Shown in pieces: positions 6,636 to 14,400 of a stretch of 34,767 nt of DNA. This DNA is from an uncultured Sulfitobacter sp. (GTDB lineage: Bacteria > Pseudomonadota > Alphaproteobacteria > Rhodobacterales > Rhodobacteraceae). The notes below the pieces were generated by a model. That model was not told the origin of the DNA, did no database searches, and saw only the letters and a program-made list of their open reading frames with translations. The translations under genes were made by a program, and so were the position numbers. How positions within the stretch are numbered: the first letter of the stretch is position 1; every line of letters begins with the position of its first letter. Location: assembly GCA_947492925.1 (NCBI GenBank), contig CANLOQ010000013.1, positions 1 through 34,767 on the forward strand, written 5' to 3'.

Positions 6636-8014
6636 CAACCACGCTCAGAGACATTCCACAGGTCCAAAAGCTTTTATTAGAGCCGCATATCGCCGCTTTG
6701 GTGGACCGGTTTGGGCAAGATGATGTCAGGGATGCCATTCGTGATCGTCTGGCCGAATTGCGCGCGGCAATCTTGAACGGACAGGAAGTGGATGTGCAGC
6801 GCCTCGCCAGTGCAGAGACTGCAGGCGCATTGGAAGAACAGCTCGCCCGTGCTGCCAAGCCGGTCCTTGGCCCCGTGATCAATGCCACCGGCATCATCAT
6901 CCACACCAACCTTGGCCGTGCGCCCCTTGCGCCATCGGTCCGCGCGCAGATCGATGCGGTGGCACAGGGGGCGTGTGGGCTTGAGTTTGACCTGAAAACA
7001 GGGGAGCGCGGTAGGCGAGGGCAAGGTGCGACGACACTTTTGCGCAAATTGACGGGGGCAGAGGATGCGCTGGTTGTGAACAACTGCGCGGCGGCGGTGC
7101 TGCTTGCGTTGACAGGACTGGCCGGGGGCCGCGAGGTCATCGCCTCGCGCGGTGAGCTGGTCGAGATTGGCGGCGCATTTCGCATGCCGGATGTGATCGC
7201 GCAAAGCGGGGCGTTTCTGCGTGAGGTGGGCACCACGAACAAAACCCGTATCAGTGACTATGCCGGTGCAATCGGCGCAGAAACGGCGGTTTTGCTGAAG
7301 AGCCATACCAGCAATTTTCGCATGGTCGGATTTACCGAAACACCTGATCGGGCCGGTCTGGCCGCGCTTGCAAAGGCCCATGACGTGGTCCTGATCGAAG
7401 ATCTGGGCAGCGGTATTCTGATTGATCTTGCGGCACATGGTCTGGCGCGCGAACCGGTGGTGCGCGACGTTTTAAAAAGTGGCGTCGATCTGGTGTTGTT
7501 TTCCGGTGATAAGCTGTTGGGGGGGCCGCAGGCGGGCATTCTGGCCGGACGTGCCGATCTGATTGCGGCGCTAAGAGCGCATCCAATGTACCGTGCCTTG
7601 CGCGCCGACAAGATGACGCTGGCGGGGCTGGAGGCGACATTGCGGCTGTATCTGGCACCAAATGATCCCATGCAGGATATACCGGTATTGCAGAGACTGG
7701 GATGCACGTTAGAGACACTGCGAGCGCGGGCCGAATACATCGTTCAGGGCGCTGGTGAGGGCTTGGATCTGTGCATCAAAGAGAGCGCCGCGCAGGTCGG
7801 CGCGGGCGCGATGCCCGGCACTTCGCTGGACAGTATCGCGATTGCGGTTCGCGTGCCGGGTCAGTCGGCCAAAGAAACGGCGGCAAGGTTGCGGCAGGCT
7901 GATACGCCGGTTGTCGGGCGGATCAAGGATGGCACATTGCTGCTCGACATGCGCAGTTCGGGCGCGGAGGACACGCCGGGTATTGTCGCGGCGCTGCGCG
8001 GATTGGTGGCGTGA
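6632..8014 (+). CDS. selA: L-seryl-tRNA(Sec) selenium transferase SelA
   Basis: SelA converts seryl-tRNA(Sec) to selenocysteyl-tRNA(Sec) using selenophosphate and pyridoxal phosphate. At 460 residues it is full length. The N-terminal domain leads into PVINATGIIIHTNLGRAPL (about residues 81-99), the signature of the family. The PLP-binding lysine is K294 in SGDKLLGGPQAGI, one position from E. coli K295. Further conserved segments are REVGTTNKTRISDY and LLKSHTSNFRMVGF. It begins inside the stop codon of the replication gene and ends with a GTGA overlap into selB, so it is part of a tightly packed operon with selB, tRNA-Sec and a selenoprotein gene. No selD is present on the plasmid. Confidence 0.97.
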   Translation: MTTTLRDIPQVQKLLLEPHIAALVDRFGQDDVRDAIRDRLAELRAAILNGQEVDVQRLASAETAGALEEQLARAAKPVLGPVINATGIIIHTNLGRAPLAPSVRAQIDAVAQGACGLEFDLKTGERGRRGQGATTLLRKLTGAEDALVVNNCAAAVLLALTGLAGGREVIASRGELVEIGGAFRMPDVIAQSGAFLREVGTTNKTRISDYAGAIGAETAVLLKSHTSNFRMVGFTETPDRAGLAALAKAHDVVLIEDLGSGILIDLAAHGLAREPVVRDVLKSGVDLVLFSGDKLLGGPQAGILAGRADLIAALRAHPMYRALRADKMTLAGLEATLRLYLAPNDPMQDIPVLQRLGCTLETLRARAEYIVQGAGEGLDLCIKESAAQVGAGAMPGTSLDSIAIAVRVPGQSAKETAARLRQADTPVVGRIKDGTLLLDMRSSGAEDTPGIVAALRGLVA

Positions 8015-9825
8015 AAACGCTTGTTCTTGCGGTGATTGGCCACGTGGATCACGGCAAGACCCGATTGGTCACAGCGCTCACCGGGATGCAGACAGACAGG
8101 CTTGCCGAAGAGCAGCGGCGCGGATTGTCGATTGTGCCGGGATTTGCCCATCGCAGTTTTTCCGGCGGGGTGATTGATTTTGTTGATCTGCCCGGGCACG
8201 CCGATTTTGTGCGCGCCACGGTGATGGGGTTGGGCGGCGCTGGGGCGGTTTTGATCGTTGTTTCGGCCCGTGAGGGCATACAGGCGCAAACGCATGAACA
8301 TCTGTTGCTGGCCCGGTTGCTGGGCATCCCGCGTGCGATTGTGGCGATAACGCAATGCGACGGTGTGGCAGTGGCCGAGCAGGAGGAAGTCGCAAGATCC
8401 GTTCGAGCTTTGGTGCAAGATGGGCCGTTTGAAGCAGCGCCGATCCTGTGTTGCTCTGCACGGACCGGTGAGGGGATTTCAGCACTTCTCTCTGCGTTAG
8501 AGACTGTTTTGGCGCAAACAGATGGGGCAGGGGAGCAGCAGGGGTTTTGGCTGCCGGTGGACAGGGTTTTTACCGTACCGGGCCGGGGAACAGTGGTGAC
8601 CGGAACGCTGTTGGCGGGGCCACTGGCGGCGAATGCGTCTGTGACGGTCGCCCCCAGTGGTGTGGCGTTGACGGTCCGCGAGGTGCAAACGCGCGGCGCC
8701 GGTCACGCGCAGGTGCCTGCGGGTTCGCGTGTTGCGGTGAACCTGCGGGGTGCGGGCAGTGATGCGGTGAAGGTTGGGGACGTGTTGTGCGCACCCGGTG
8801 CGGGGCTGGGGAGCCGTTGTCTGGATGTTGAGCTACGCGATGTAGACGGGGTTCGTCCGGTGCAGCACATGGAAAAACTGCGCGTCCTGATCGGTACGGC
8901 GCAGACAGTTGCCCGTGTGCGGCGGGGGACAGGGCGTGCGGCAAGGCTGGAATTTGACACGCCCATGTCAGCCTTTGCGGGGCAACGGGCGGTGTTGCGG
9001 CGTCTTTCGCCCGGGCAGACCTGTGCGGGGATCAAGGTGCTTGATCCGGTGCCGACCGCGCGGTGGGACAAGGCGCATCGCGCGGTTGTTGAGGCGGCGG
9101 CACATGGCCCGACCCGCACAATCGCGGCGGCCTATGGCACGCGTGTGATACCGCTCGCCGAACTGGCGCGTTTGGCGCGGGTTGATGAGAGTGCGGTCCA
9201 AGGAATGCTGGGGTCTGAATATGTGGCGATTGCGCCCGGCCTGTTGGTGTCACGGAAGCGGGCCCGGCAGGAGGAACACGCCTTGCTTTCGGCGCTGGCG
9301 GCGTACCATCAGGCGCATCCCCTGCGGCCGGTCGTACTACGCGACGTCTTTAAGGGGAAGCTGGCGCTTTTGCCCTATTTAGAGACTGAATTGAACGGGC
9401 GCGGCCTCATCGGCTTGGATCACAGCGGACTGTGGTTGGCGGGGCATAATCCGATTGAGGAGATGTCAAACGAGGACAGGCAGCTTTTTGATGCTGCGGA
9501 ACGTGCTTTGTTGCAGGGCGGCGCGCGCCCGCCGTCCGTTGGGAACCCCGATTTTGAGGCACTGTTGCTGCATGAGGGGCGGGCGGTCCGGCTGCATAAT
9601 GTGGCGCTGGGGCAATGGGTTATGTTCCACCGCCGCGCGCTGGTGGATGCCGCGCAGACGCTGCGCGAGAGTTTTGACGGCACATTCACCACGGGGCAAG
9701 CGCGGGCGTTGTTGCAGACCAGCCGCAAGTTTATCGTGCCGCTGCTGGAGCATTTTGACAGTACCGGCATCACAAAGCGCGACGGTGAGGTGCGGCGGAT
9801 CGCGGGCGATTGGCGCCAACGATGA
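8011..9825 (+). CDS. selB: Selenocysteine-specific elongation factor SelB
   Basis: SelB is the GTPase that brings Sec-tRNA to UGA codons marked by a SECIS hairpin. The 604-residue protein has the G1 motif GHVDHGKT (residues 10-17), a switch region DRLAEEQRRGLSIVPGFA, and the G3 motif DLPGH (59-63). The G4 motif reads TQCD (114-117), where NKxD or TKxD is usual. Translation-factor barrels and C-terminal winged-helix repeats that bind the SECIS follow, and the total length is close to E. coli SelB (614). It starts at a GTG (8011) that overlaps the selA stop. The tRNA-Sec gene lies 47 bases after its end. Confidence 0.96.
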   Translation: MKTLVLAVIGHVDHGKTRLVTALTGMQTDRLAEEQRRGLSIVPGFAHRSFSGGVIDFVDLPGHADFVRATVMGLGGAGAVLIVVSAREGIQAQTHEHLLLARLLGIPRAIVAITQCDGVAVAEQEEVARSVRALVQDGPFEAAPILCCSARTGEGISALLSALETVLAQTDGAGEQQGFWLPVDRVFTVPGRGTVVTGTLLAGPLAANASVTVAPSGVALTVREVQTRGAGHAQVPAGSRVAVNLRGAGSDAVKVGDVLCAPGAGLGSRCLDVELRDVDGVRPVQHMEKLRVLIGTAQTVARVRRGTGRAARLEFDTPMSAFAGQRAVLRRLSPGQTCAGIKVLDPVPTARWDKAHRAVVEAAAHGPTRTIAAAYGTRVIPLAELARLARVDESAVQGMLGSEYVAIAPGLLVSRKRARQEEHALLSALAAYHQAHPLRPVVLRDVFKGKLALLPYLETELNGRGLIGLDHSGLWLAGHNPIEEMSNEDRQLFDAAERALLQGGARPPSVGNPDFEALLLHEGRAVRLHNVALGQWVMFHRRALVDAAQTLRESFDGTFTTGQARALLQTSRKFIVPLLEHFDSTGITKRDGEVRRIAGDWRQR

Positions 9826-9872
9826 GATACCAATTGACGCGCGGGGTGTCGGGCATAGGATAACAGTTCGCC

Positions 9873-9967
9873 GGAGATGACAGGAGCCTGGTGGCTTCCC
9901 TGGTCTTCAAAACCACGGACACGTCCCAAGGGCGTGTGGTGGGTTCGATTCCCATCCATCTCCGCCA
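9873..9967 (+). tRNA. selC: tRNA-Sec (anticodon UCA)
   Basis: The 95-base sequence folds as a selenocysteine tRNA. The acceptor stem GGAGATG (9873-9879) pairs with CATCTCC, followed by discriminator G and an encoded CCA (9965-9967). The anticodon stem TGGT/ACCA closes a 7-base loop with TCA at 9907-9909, which reads UGA. There is a long variable arm with ACACG (9919-9923) pairing CGTGT (9933-9937), and a T-arm TGGG-TTCGATT-CCCA. The eighth acceptor pair would be an A-C mismatch (9880/9956). Its place between selB and a selenoprotein operon supports the call. Confidence 0.96.
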
Positions 9968-10001
9968 GCGCAGGCCCTGCGGGGCAAATGAGGAAACGTA
10001 T

Positions 10002-11588
10002 ATGTCCGAACTCCGCCCTCCTTTTTCGCTGACCGACACGGACGGCACCACACAGCGTTTTGATGGCACCGGACCGGCCATCATCTGCTTTGTCAAAGAA
10101 GACTGCGAGACCTGCAACACCGCCGCACCGGTACTGGACGCACTAAACCGGGCCTATGGCGACGATGTGCCGGTCGTGCTGATTGGGCAATCGGGCGAGA
10201 CCAACAAGGACTTTGCGCAGCGGCACGGGTTGTCCGTGCCGGTGGGTGACGATGACGGGCTGGCGGTTTCGTTTGCCTGGGACTTTGAGATCGTGCCGGC
10301 CCTTTACCGGATTGATGCCAAAGGGACGGTTGTTGCGCATTTCGAGGGGTTTGTGCGCGACGATTGGCAAAACATGAGCGAAACGCTTGCCCAGGATACA
10401 GGCAAGGCGGCGGCGCAGGTGGATTGGGACGCATTGCCCGCGTGGCGGCCCGGTTGCGGGTCGAAACATCTGGATCCGGGAATTTATGAGAAGTTGCGTG
10501 CACAGGCCAGCGGCGACGCGATGCAGGCGCGGCGGATCGAGGTGGCCTCTGCCGATGATGTTGCGGAATTCATGTTCGATCAGGGGTTTTCAGACGGTCT
10601 GCCGTTGGTCCCGCCGACGCCGGAGCGGGTGGCGCGGATGCTGACCGGGACATCGCGCAATCCGCAGGATGTCGTGGCGCGGATGCCGCCCAATATGGGG
10701 GATGCCACGGTTGAGAAGATCGCAATCAATGCGGTGATGGCGGGGTGCAAACCGGAATACCTGCCAGTTGTGATCGCCGCGGTTGAAGCGGTCTGCACGG
10801 ATGAATTCAACATTCACGGGGTGACGGCCACCACGATGGGCGCGGCCCCGGTGATGATTGTGAACGGGCCGATTGTGCAGCGGATTGGCATGAATGCGGG
10901 GCTGGGTGCGCTGGGGGCTGGGAACCGGGCCAATGCGACCATTGGACGGGCCTTGCGACTGGTGGTGCGCAACGTCGGCGGGGCGACAACGGGGGGTGTG
11001 GAACGCTCTGCGCTTGGGAATCCGATGAAGTTTACCATGTGTTTTGCGGAGGCCGAAGAGCGATCCCCGTGGGAGCCGCTGCATGTGGAGCGGGGGTTTG
11101 CGAAGGAAGAGTCGGTTGTGACCGTCATCGCCATGACAGGCGGGCCGGTGCATATTGTCGATCAGACGTCGCGCGCGCCGGACCAGATTGCCGGGTCGCT
11201 GGGGCAGGGGCTGGAAGGGGTGTTCCTGCCAAAGATGCGCAATCTGCCGATTGATGCGCTTTTGGTGGTGTGCCCCGAACATATCAATACGCTGACGCGG
11301 GATGGTGCCTATTCAAAAGAAAGACTGCGCGCGCGGATTCAGGAGGTTACACGCAGGCCCCTGCGCGAGATGGTGGCGGATGATGCGTCGGGTGCGGGAA
11401 TATCGCCTGAAATGGCCGCCGGAATGGATGCCGAGACGCTGGACAATCCGGTGCCCAAGTTTGCGGGGCCAGAATTTATTCACATTGTCGTGGCGGGGGG
11501 CGAAGCGGGCAAGTTTTCATCGGCTTTTCACGGATGGGCCACTGGCGAGGTGGGCAGCATGGCCGTATCAAAGCGGATCGAGGGCTAG
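10002..11588 (+). CDS. Thioredoxin-fold protein fused to a large uncharacterised domain, partner of the selenoprotein
   Basis: This 528-residue protein has two parts. Residues about 1-140 form a thioredoxin or redoxin fold with a CETC centre (C35-C38) after the strand AIICFVKED and a likely cis-proline in EIVPALYRID (P99). A linker contains WRPGCGSKHLDPG (C152), a cysteine motif that echoes the UGSC of the next gene. Residues about 175-528 form a domain that I cannot name, beginning DGLPLVPPTPERVARML and containing ATVEKIAINAVMAGCKPEYL. The ATG at 10002 follows AGGA; a longer frame from 9891 would run through the tRNA. It lies between tRNA-Sec and the UGSC selenoprotein, so a joint redox role is likely. 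The reaction is unknown. Confidence 0.8.
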   Translation: MSELRPPFSLTDTDGTTQRFDGTGPAIICFVKEDCETCNTAAPVLDALNRAYGDDVPVVLIGQSGETNKDFAQRHGLSVPVGDDDGLAVSFAWDFEIVPALYRIDAKGTVVAHFEGFVRDDWQNMSETLAQDTGKAAAQVDWDALPAWRPGCGSKHLDPGIYEKLRAQASGDAMQARRIEVASADDVAEFMFDQGFSDGLPLVPPTPERVARMLTGTSRNPQDVVARMPPNMGDATVEKIAINAVMAGCKPEYLPVVIAAVEAVCTDEFNIHGVTATTMGAAPVMIVNGPIVQRIGMNAGLGALGAGNRANATIGRALRLVVRNVGGATTGGVERSALGNPMKFTMCFAEAEERSPWEPLHVERGFAKEESVVTVIAMTGGPVHIVDQTSRAPDQIAGSLGQGLEGVFLPKMRNLPIDALLVVCPEHINTLTRDGAYSKERLRARIQEVTRRPLREMVADDASGAGISPEMAAGMDAETLDNPVPKFAGPEFIHIVVAGGEAGKFSSAFHGWATGEVGSMAVSKRIEG

Positions 11589-11648
11589 CGGAGAAGTGTT
11601 GCGGGGCAGGGGGCCTTGCCGCTAGGCTGACGGAGAAAGGAGATGCCA

Positions 11649-12170
11649 ATGGTAACCATTCTTGATCCGACCAACGAAACCCGGCCTGTTGAACGGCAGA
11701 TTACCGCGCGCGCGGATGCCTTGCGCGGCACAATCGGTCTGCTGGACATCAGCAAGCCGCGGGGCAGCGTGCTGCTGGATGAGTTGGAGCGGATTTTGGG
11801 CGAACGTGCGCCGGAAGCGGCGGTGAAGCGGTACAGGAAACCGACCTTTGCCAAACCGTGCCCCGACGCGCTGCGGGCCGAGATCCGCGACGCCTGTGAT
11901 CTGGTGGTCGAAGGCTTGGCTGACTGAGGGTCCTGTACGACGTGCAGTATGCACGACACTGTCTGGTTTGAAATCCAGGGACTTCCTTCTGTCAGCATTG
12001 CCTCGTCCGAGTTTGATCAGGCTGCCGATGTGCAGCGCCGGGCGCTGGGGATGAACGATGCGCGTTATGTTCTGGTGCCGCATCCAATACAGGATGCCAC
12101 CGACGACGAAATGCGGGTCAAGGCGCAAGAAGCGGCGGATGCGATCATCGCTGCACTTGTGGACAAATAA
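11649..12170 (+). CDS. UGSC-family selenoprotein with in-frame TGA read as selenocysteine
   Basis: One frame runs from ATG 11649 to TAA 12168-12170, interrupted only by TGA at 11925-11927. Reading the TGA as selenocysteine gives a 173-residue protein with ADUGSCTTCSMHD, that is U93, C96 and C99 in a UxxCxxC arrangement. The downstream part continues in the same frame with protein-like composition and ends at a TAA just before a strong terminator. ATG 11649 is preferred over 11643 because AAAGGAG (11636-11642) is six bases upstream of it. UGSC is the name-giving motif of a known but uncharacterised (seleno)protein family. UGxCTxC, and VPHP further on, also recall the selenocysteine segment of glycine reductase GrdB from memory. 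Substrate is unknown. Standard gene callers would split or truncate it. Confidence 0.9.
11928..11960 (+). promoter_or_regulatory. SECIS-like hairpin directly after the selenocysteine codon
   Basis: CGTGC (11941-11945) pairs perfectly with GCACG (11951-11955) around the loop AGTAT, and TGT (11934-11936) can pair with ACA (11956-11958) across a 4-base bulge. The loop holds a GU, as bacterial SECIS loops do, and its G (11947) is 20 bases after the TGA, within the usual distance. SelB is expected to bind it. Confidence 0.78.
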
Positions 12171-12174
12171 GAAG

Positions 12175-12204
12175 ACGGCGCGCGGGATGTCCGCGCGCCG
12201 TTTT
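12175..12204 (+). terminator. Intrinsic terminator of the selenocysteine operon
   Basis: CGGCGCGCGG (12176-12185) pairs perfectly with CCGCGCGCCG (12191-12200) around the loop GATGT, with A12175-T12201 adding an eleventh pair. TTTT follows (12201-12204). It starts 5 bases after the selenoprotein stop, supporting 12170 as the real end of that gene. Confidence 0.88.
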
Positions 12205-12262
12205 CCGTTTCGGTTGGGATCAGGCGCTTTGCACGGGCTGTGCGGTGCCTGAAATGGGGTTG

Positions 12263-13114
12263 TTACATCCCGCCCATTGAAGCCGCGAAACCGGAAATGC
12301 CGGTCATGCCAAGATCGGCAAGCAGTGTCGCGGCACCGGTTTCCAGATCAATACTGTAAAGGCCCGACGTATCCGAACCGTCCAGCTGCAGAATGGCAAA
12401 GGCCGCATCCGACCCTTCCTCGGCCGAGACAATGTCAAAGCCACCTGCGGAGACCAGATCAGCCGCTGCACCGTCGATGGTGACGGTGCCGATGGTCTTC
12501 AGCTCGCCCGCGTTGTTGGCCAGACTGACCAGCGCATTTGTCCGGGCATCAAGCGCGTACTGGAACGTGCCGCCAGCCTTGGCACCCGAAATCGCGTTGG
12601 TGTAGGCGTTGGCATAGATCAGCGGCTCTGCCCCTTCGTTCACATCACCGGCCGCATAGAAGGCGTCGGTAAAGCGCAGCACCGAATTGGCGCGGTCATC
12701 GCCAAAGTTAGTCGGGAAATAGACAAGGTTTGCCCCGTCGGACCCCACCGCGCGCACCGCGTCAATCTTGTTGTTGAAGTCAAAGGCCACCGCAGGGCCC
12801 ATGATTTTGGCGTCCGGCGCGAAGGAGGCCTTGAGATCGGTCACCGTGCCGCTTGTCGCGTCGATGGTCACCACCATCCCATCCTTGGAAAAGCCCAGCA
12901 GCTCGCCTGTCACAGGGCGGTAGGCGATGGCATCAAGGCGGGTGGCAAGGTCAAAGGCCTGAACCTCGGACGGGGCTGCGATACTTTGCATGGTGACGAG
13001 TGTTTTTCCGTCCCCGGCAAGCGCATAACCCATGATATTGGCGTGCCCGTCGGCAAAGACTGCGGTTGCGGTCAGGCTTGTCGCGGCAATCAGTGAAGTG
13101 GCAAAAATTCGCAT
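12263..13114 (-). CDS. Secreted DUF4394-type protein
   Basis: This 283-residue protein starts with a clear signal peptide (MRIFATSLIAATSLTATAVFA, cleavage near residue 22) and is probably exported. The rest is made of short beta-rich units with phrases such as LDAIAYRPVTGELLGFSKDG and GLYSIDLETGAATLL, typical of DUF4394, which is thought to form a propeller-like fold. No catalytic residues can be named and the role is unknown. A good ribosome-binding site (AAGAGGAG) lies 6 bases before the ATG. It is transcribed against the selenocysteine operon, with a terminator between them. Confidence 0.8.
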   Translation of the reverse strand: MRIFATSLIAATSLTATAVFADGHANIMGYALAGDGKTLVTMQSIAAPSEVQAFDLATRLDAIAYRPVTGELLGFSKDGMVVTIDATSGTVTDLKASFAPDAKIMGPAVAFDFNNKIDAVRAVGSDGANLVYFPTNFGDDRANSVLRFTDAFYAAGDVNEGAEPLIYANAYTNAISGAKAGGTFQYALDARTNALVSLANNAGELKTIGTVTIDGAAADLVSAGGFDIVSAEEGSDAAFAILQLDGSDTSGLYSIDLETGAATLLADLGMTGISGFAASMGGM

Positions 13115-13220
13115 TGGTAACTCCTCTTACAGTGTTGGGTTTGTGTCCAACTCTGTGCAGTCACGATGCCTGTGCCGTGTAAGTTTCGCGAGTGTCGTGT
13201 TTTGTTTGCCGGAACGGCCG

Positions 13221-13733
13221 CTACAGACGGGACAGCCGGTTTTCATCATCGACAACGTCCAGCGTGCAGTCGGGCCCGTGCCAATGCCACAGGATCAGAT
13301 TGAGATCTGTCGCCAGCGCCCCTTTTGCAAAGCTGCGGATCAACATCCCGGCAAAGCCCTGTGCGATCAACTGGTTGGCGAAATCCTGTGTCGGGACGGG
13401 TTCGCCCTGTATCATTTTCATGCGCCATCCCGGATCTGCAAGGGTGGCCTGCGTGACCCCAAACCGTGCCAGAGTGTCCGCATCGCGCGTGTCGCACACC
13501 GGCCCCAGATCAGCGGTGTAGGAGACCAGAACGGTAGGTTGCAGGCTGCCTGCCTGATTGGCCTCGCGCAGGGCGATGGCAGGGTCTAGCGCCGTGTAAA
13601 GCGTGGGAATTCCCTTGGCGTTGAACCGTCCGCCGTAAAGCGCTGCGCCGCGGCCCGACAGGGGATCGCGGGCGTAGACGGGGTTAAGAGCGCGATAAAG
13701 CGGCCCGACATACCGCCCGTTGTTAAGTGGCAT
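13221..13733 (-). CDS. RES-domain toxin
   Basis: The 170-residue protein matches the RES family. Toxins of this family degrade NAD+ and stop growth when freed from their antitoxin. The landmarks are the arginine in LYRALNP, the glycine-rich GGRFNAKGIPTLYTA (about residues 34-48), and the glutamate in ALREA (about 54-58), which correspond to the conserved R, G and E positions of the family. Its ATG shares one base with the stop of the upstream antitoxin gene (TGATG, 13731-13735), so the pair is translated together with the antitoxin first. On a plasmid such a pair favours retention. Confidence 0.9.
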   Translation of the reverse strand: MPLNNGRYVGPLYRALNPVYARDPLSGRGAALYGGRFNAKGIPTLYTALDPAIALREANQAGSLQPTVLVSYTADLGPVCDTRDADTLARFGVTQATLADPGWRMKMIQGEPVPTQDFANQLIAQGFAGMLIRSFAKGALATDLNLILWHWHGPDCTLDVVDDENRLSRL

Positions 13734-14083
13734 CAGGCAAAGACGCCCGCATCTACCGCATCGACATATTCAAGCACCTGCTGTGCCTTGCCTTCCCGGA
13801 CCAGTTGCATGGCGGTGCGACCATCAAAACCGGGCAGGGGTTCGGACCGATACCACGCATAGGCCATCAGCTCTGATCCGAAACGCGGTTCCACCTTGTT
13901 CAGCACTTCGACCAACTCGCGCAGACGGCGCTGTGTCTTGGCCGAATTTATCCGGGCACGCCGTTGCAGGGCATCTTTGCCAAGACCCACGGTCATGGCG
14001 ATTTCTTCTGACGATGTGCGCAGAACCGTTGCGATTTTGCGCGGCTCAAACTGTCCACTCTCAGCGAATTGGGTGATCTGCAT
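13733..14083 (-). CDS. Xre/MbcA/ParS-type antitoxin of the RES toxin
   Basis: The 116-residue protein has the two-part plan of RES antitoxins. The N-terminal helix-turn-helix part (about residues 15-50, with IATVLRTSSEEIAMTVGLG) should bind its own promoter. The C-terminal toxin-binding part has AYAWYRSEPLPGFDGRTAMQLV (residues about 74-95) and ends in a short tail that in this family reaches into the toxin active site. It is the first gene of the pair. A 12-base palindrome 26 bases upstream of its start is a likely operator. Confidence 0.9.
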   Translation of the reverse strand: MQITQFAESGQFEPRKIATVLRTSSEEIAMTVGLGKDALQRRARINSAKTQRRLRELVEVLNKVEPRFGSELMAYAWYRSEPLPGFDGRTAMQLVREGKAQQVLEYVDAVDAGVFA

Positions 14084-14108
14084 GGGTTACCTTTGCCGGT
14101 GATACAGA

Positions 14109-14120
14109 CGCTATGTAGCG
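14109..14120. promoter_or_regulatory. Palindrome in the antitoxin promoter
   Basis: CGCTATGTAGCG has perfect 5-base arms (CGCTA/TAGCG). On the minus strand a TTGATA lies upstream of it and TACGCT or TACATA could be the -10 box, so the palindrome would overlap the antitoxin promoter. Autorepression by the antitoxin is the likely use. Confidence 0.5.
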
Positions 14121-14400
14121 TAAATATTGCCGAATATCAAGCGAGTGGAAAGCATCATCGGTGCATGGGGATGCGGCATTTGCGAGAGGGTGCGGCGCAA
14201 AAGCATGGCCCAAACGGGGGCTTTTCGGACGATTGCGGTGGTGCCGATGGTTGGGGAAATAGAAAAGCAATAACAGCGGGATATGCGCAATTTACCCTCG
14301 AATGACAGACGTATATCAAAAAATGATTGACGTCTATCAAATCAGGACCGTACCTTGGGATAACCGCGATACCGGGTAGAATCGTGGGGCAGGGGGAAAC
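14121..14400. other. Intergenic region between antitoxin and LacI-type regulator
   Basis: Together with the palindrome before it, this makes a gap of about 317 bases between divergent genes. No convincing gene is seen. It holds the antitoxin promoter at its left end and a pair of direct repeats near the regulator start, listed separately. The right part (14281-14345) is AT-rich compared with its surroundings. Confidence 0.6.
14308..14341 (+). promoter_or_regulatory. Tandem direct repeat upstream of lacI-type/xylA operon
   Basis: GACGTATATCAAA (14308-14320) and GACGTCTATCAAA (14329-14341) differ at one base and start 21 bases apart, two helical turns. They lie 60 bases before the regulator gene and may be its operators or the site of another activator. 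Confidence 0.5.

Noticed and set aside
9891-10001. N-terminal extension of the thioredoxin-domain gene
   Set aside because: The extension would translate the tRNA-Sec gene. ATG 10002 has its own ribosome-binding site and begins the thioredoxin fold.
11949-12170. Separate 73-codon gene after the TGA
   Set aside because: It starts inside the hairpin without a ribosome-binding site and is in frame with the upstream gene; it is the C-terminal part of the selenoprotein.
14081-14100. GGTTACC half-site of the parS palindrome near the antitoxin start
   Set aside because: Only one arm is present (also at 26509-26515); it occurs by chance or as part of ribosome-binding context and lacks the second arm.
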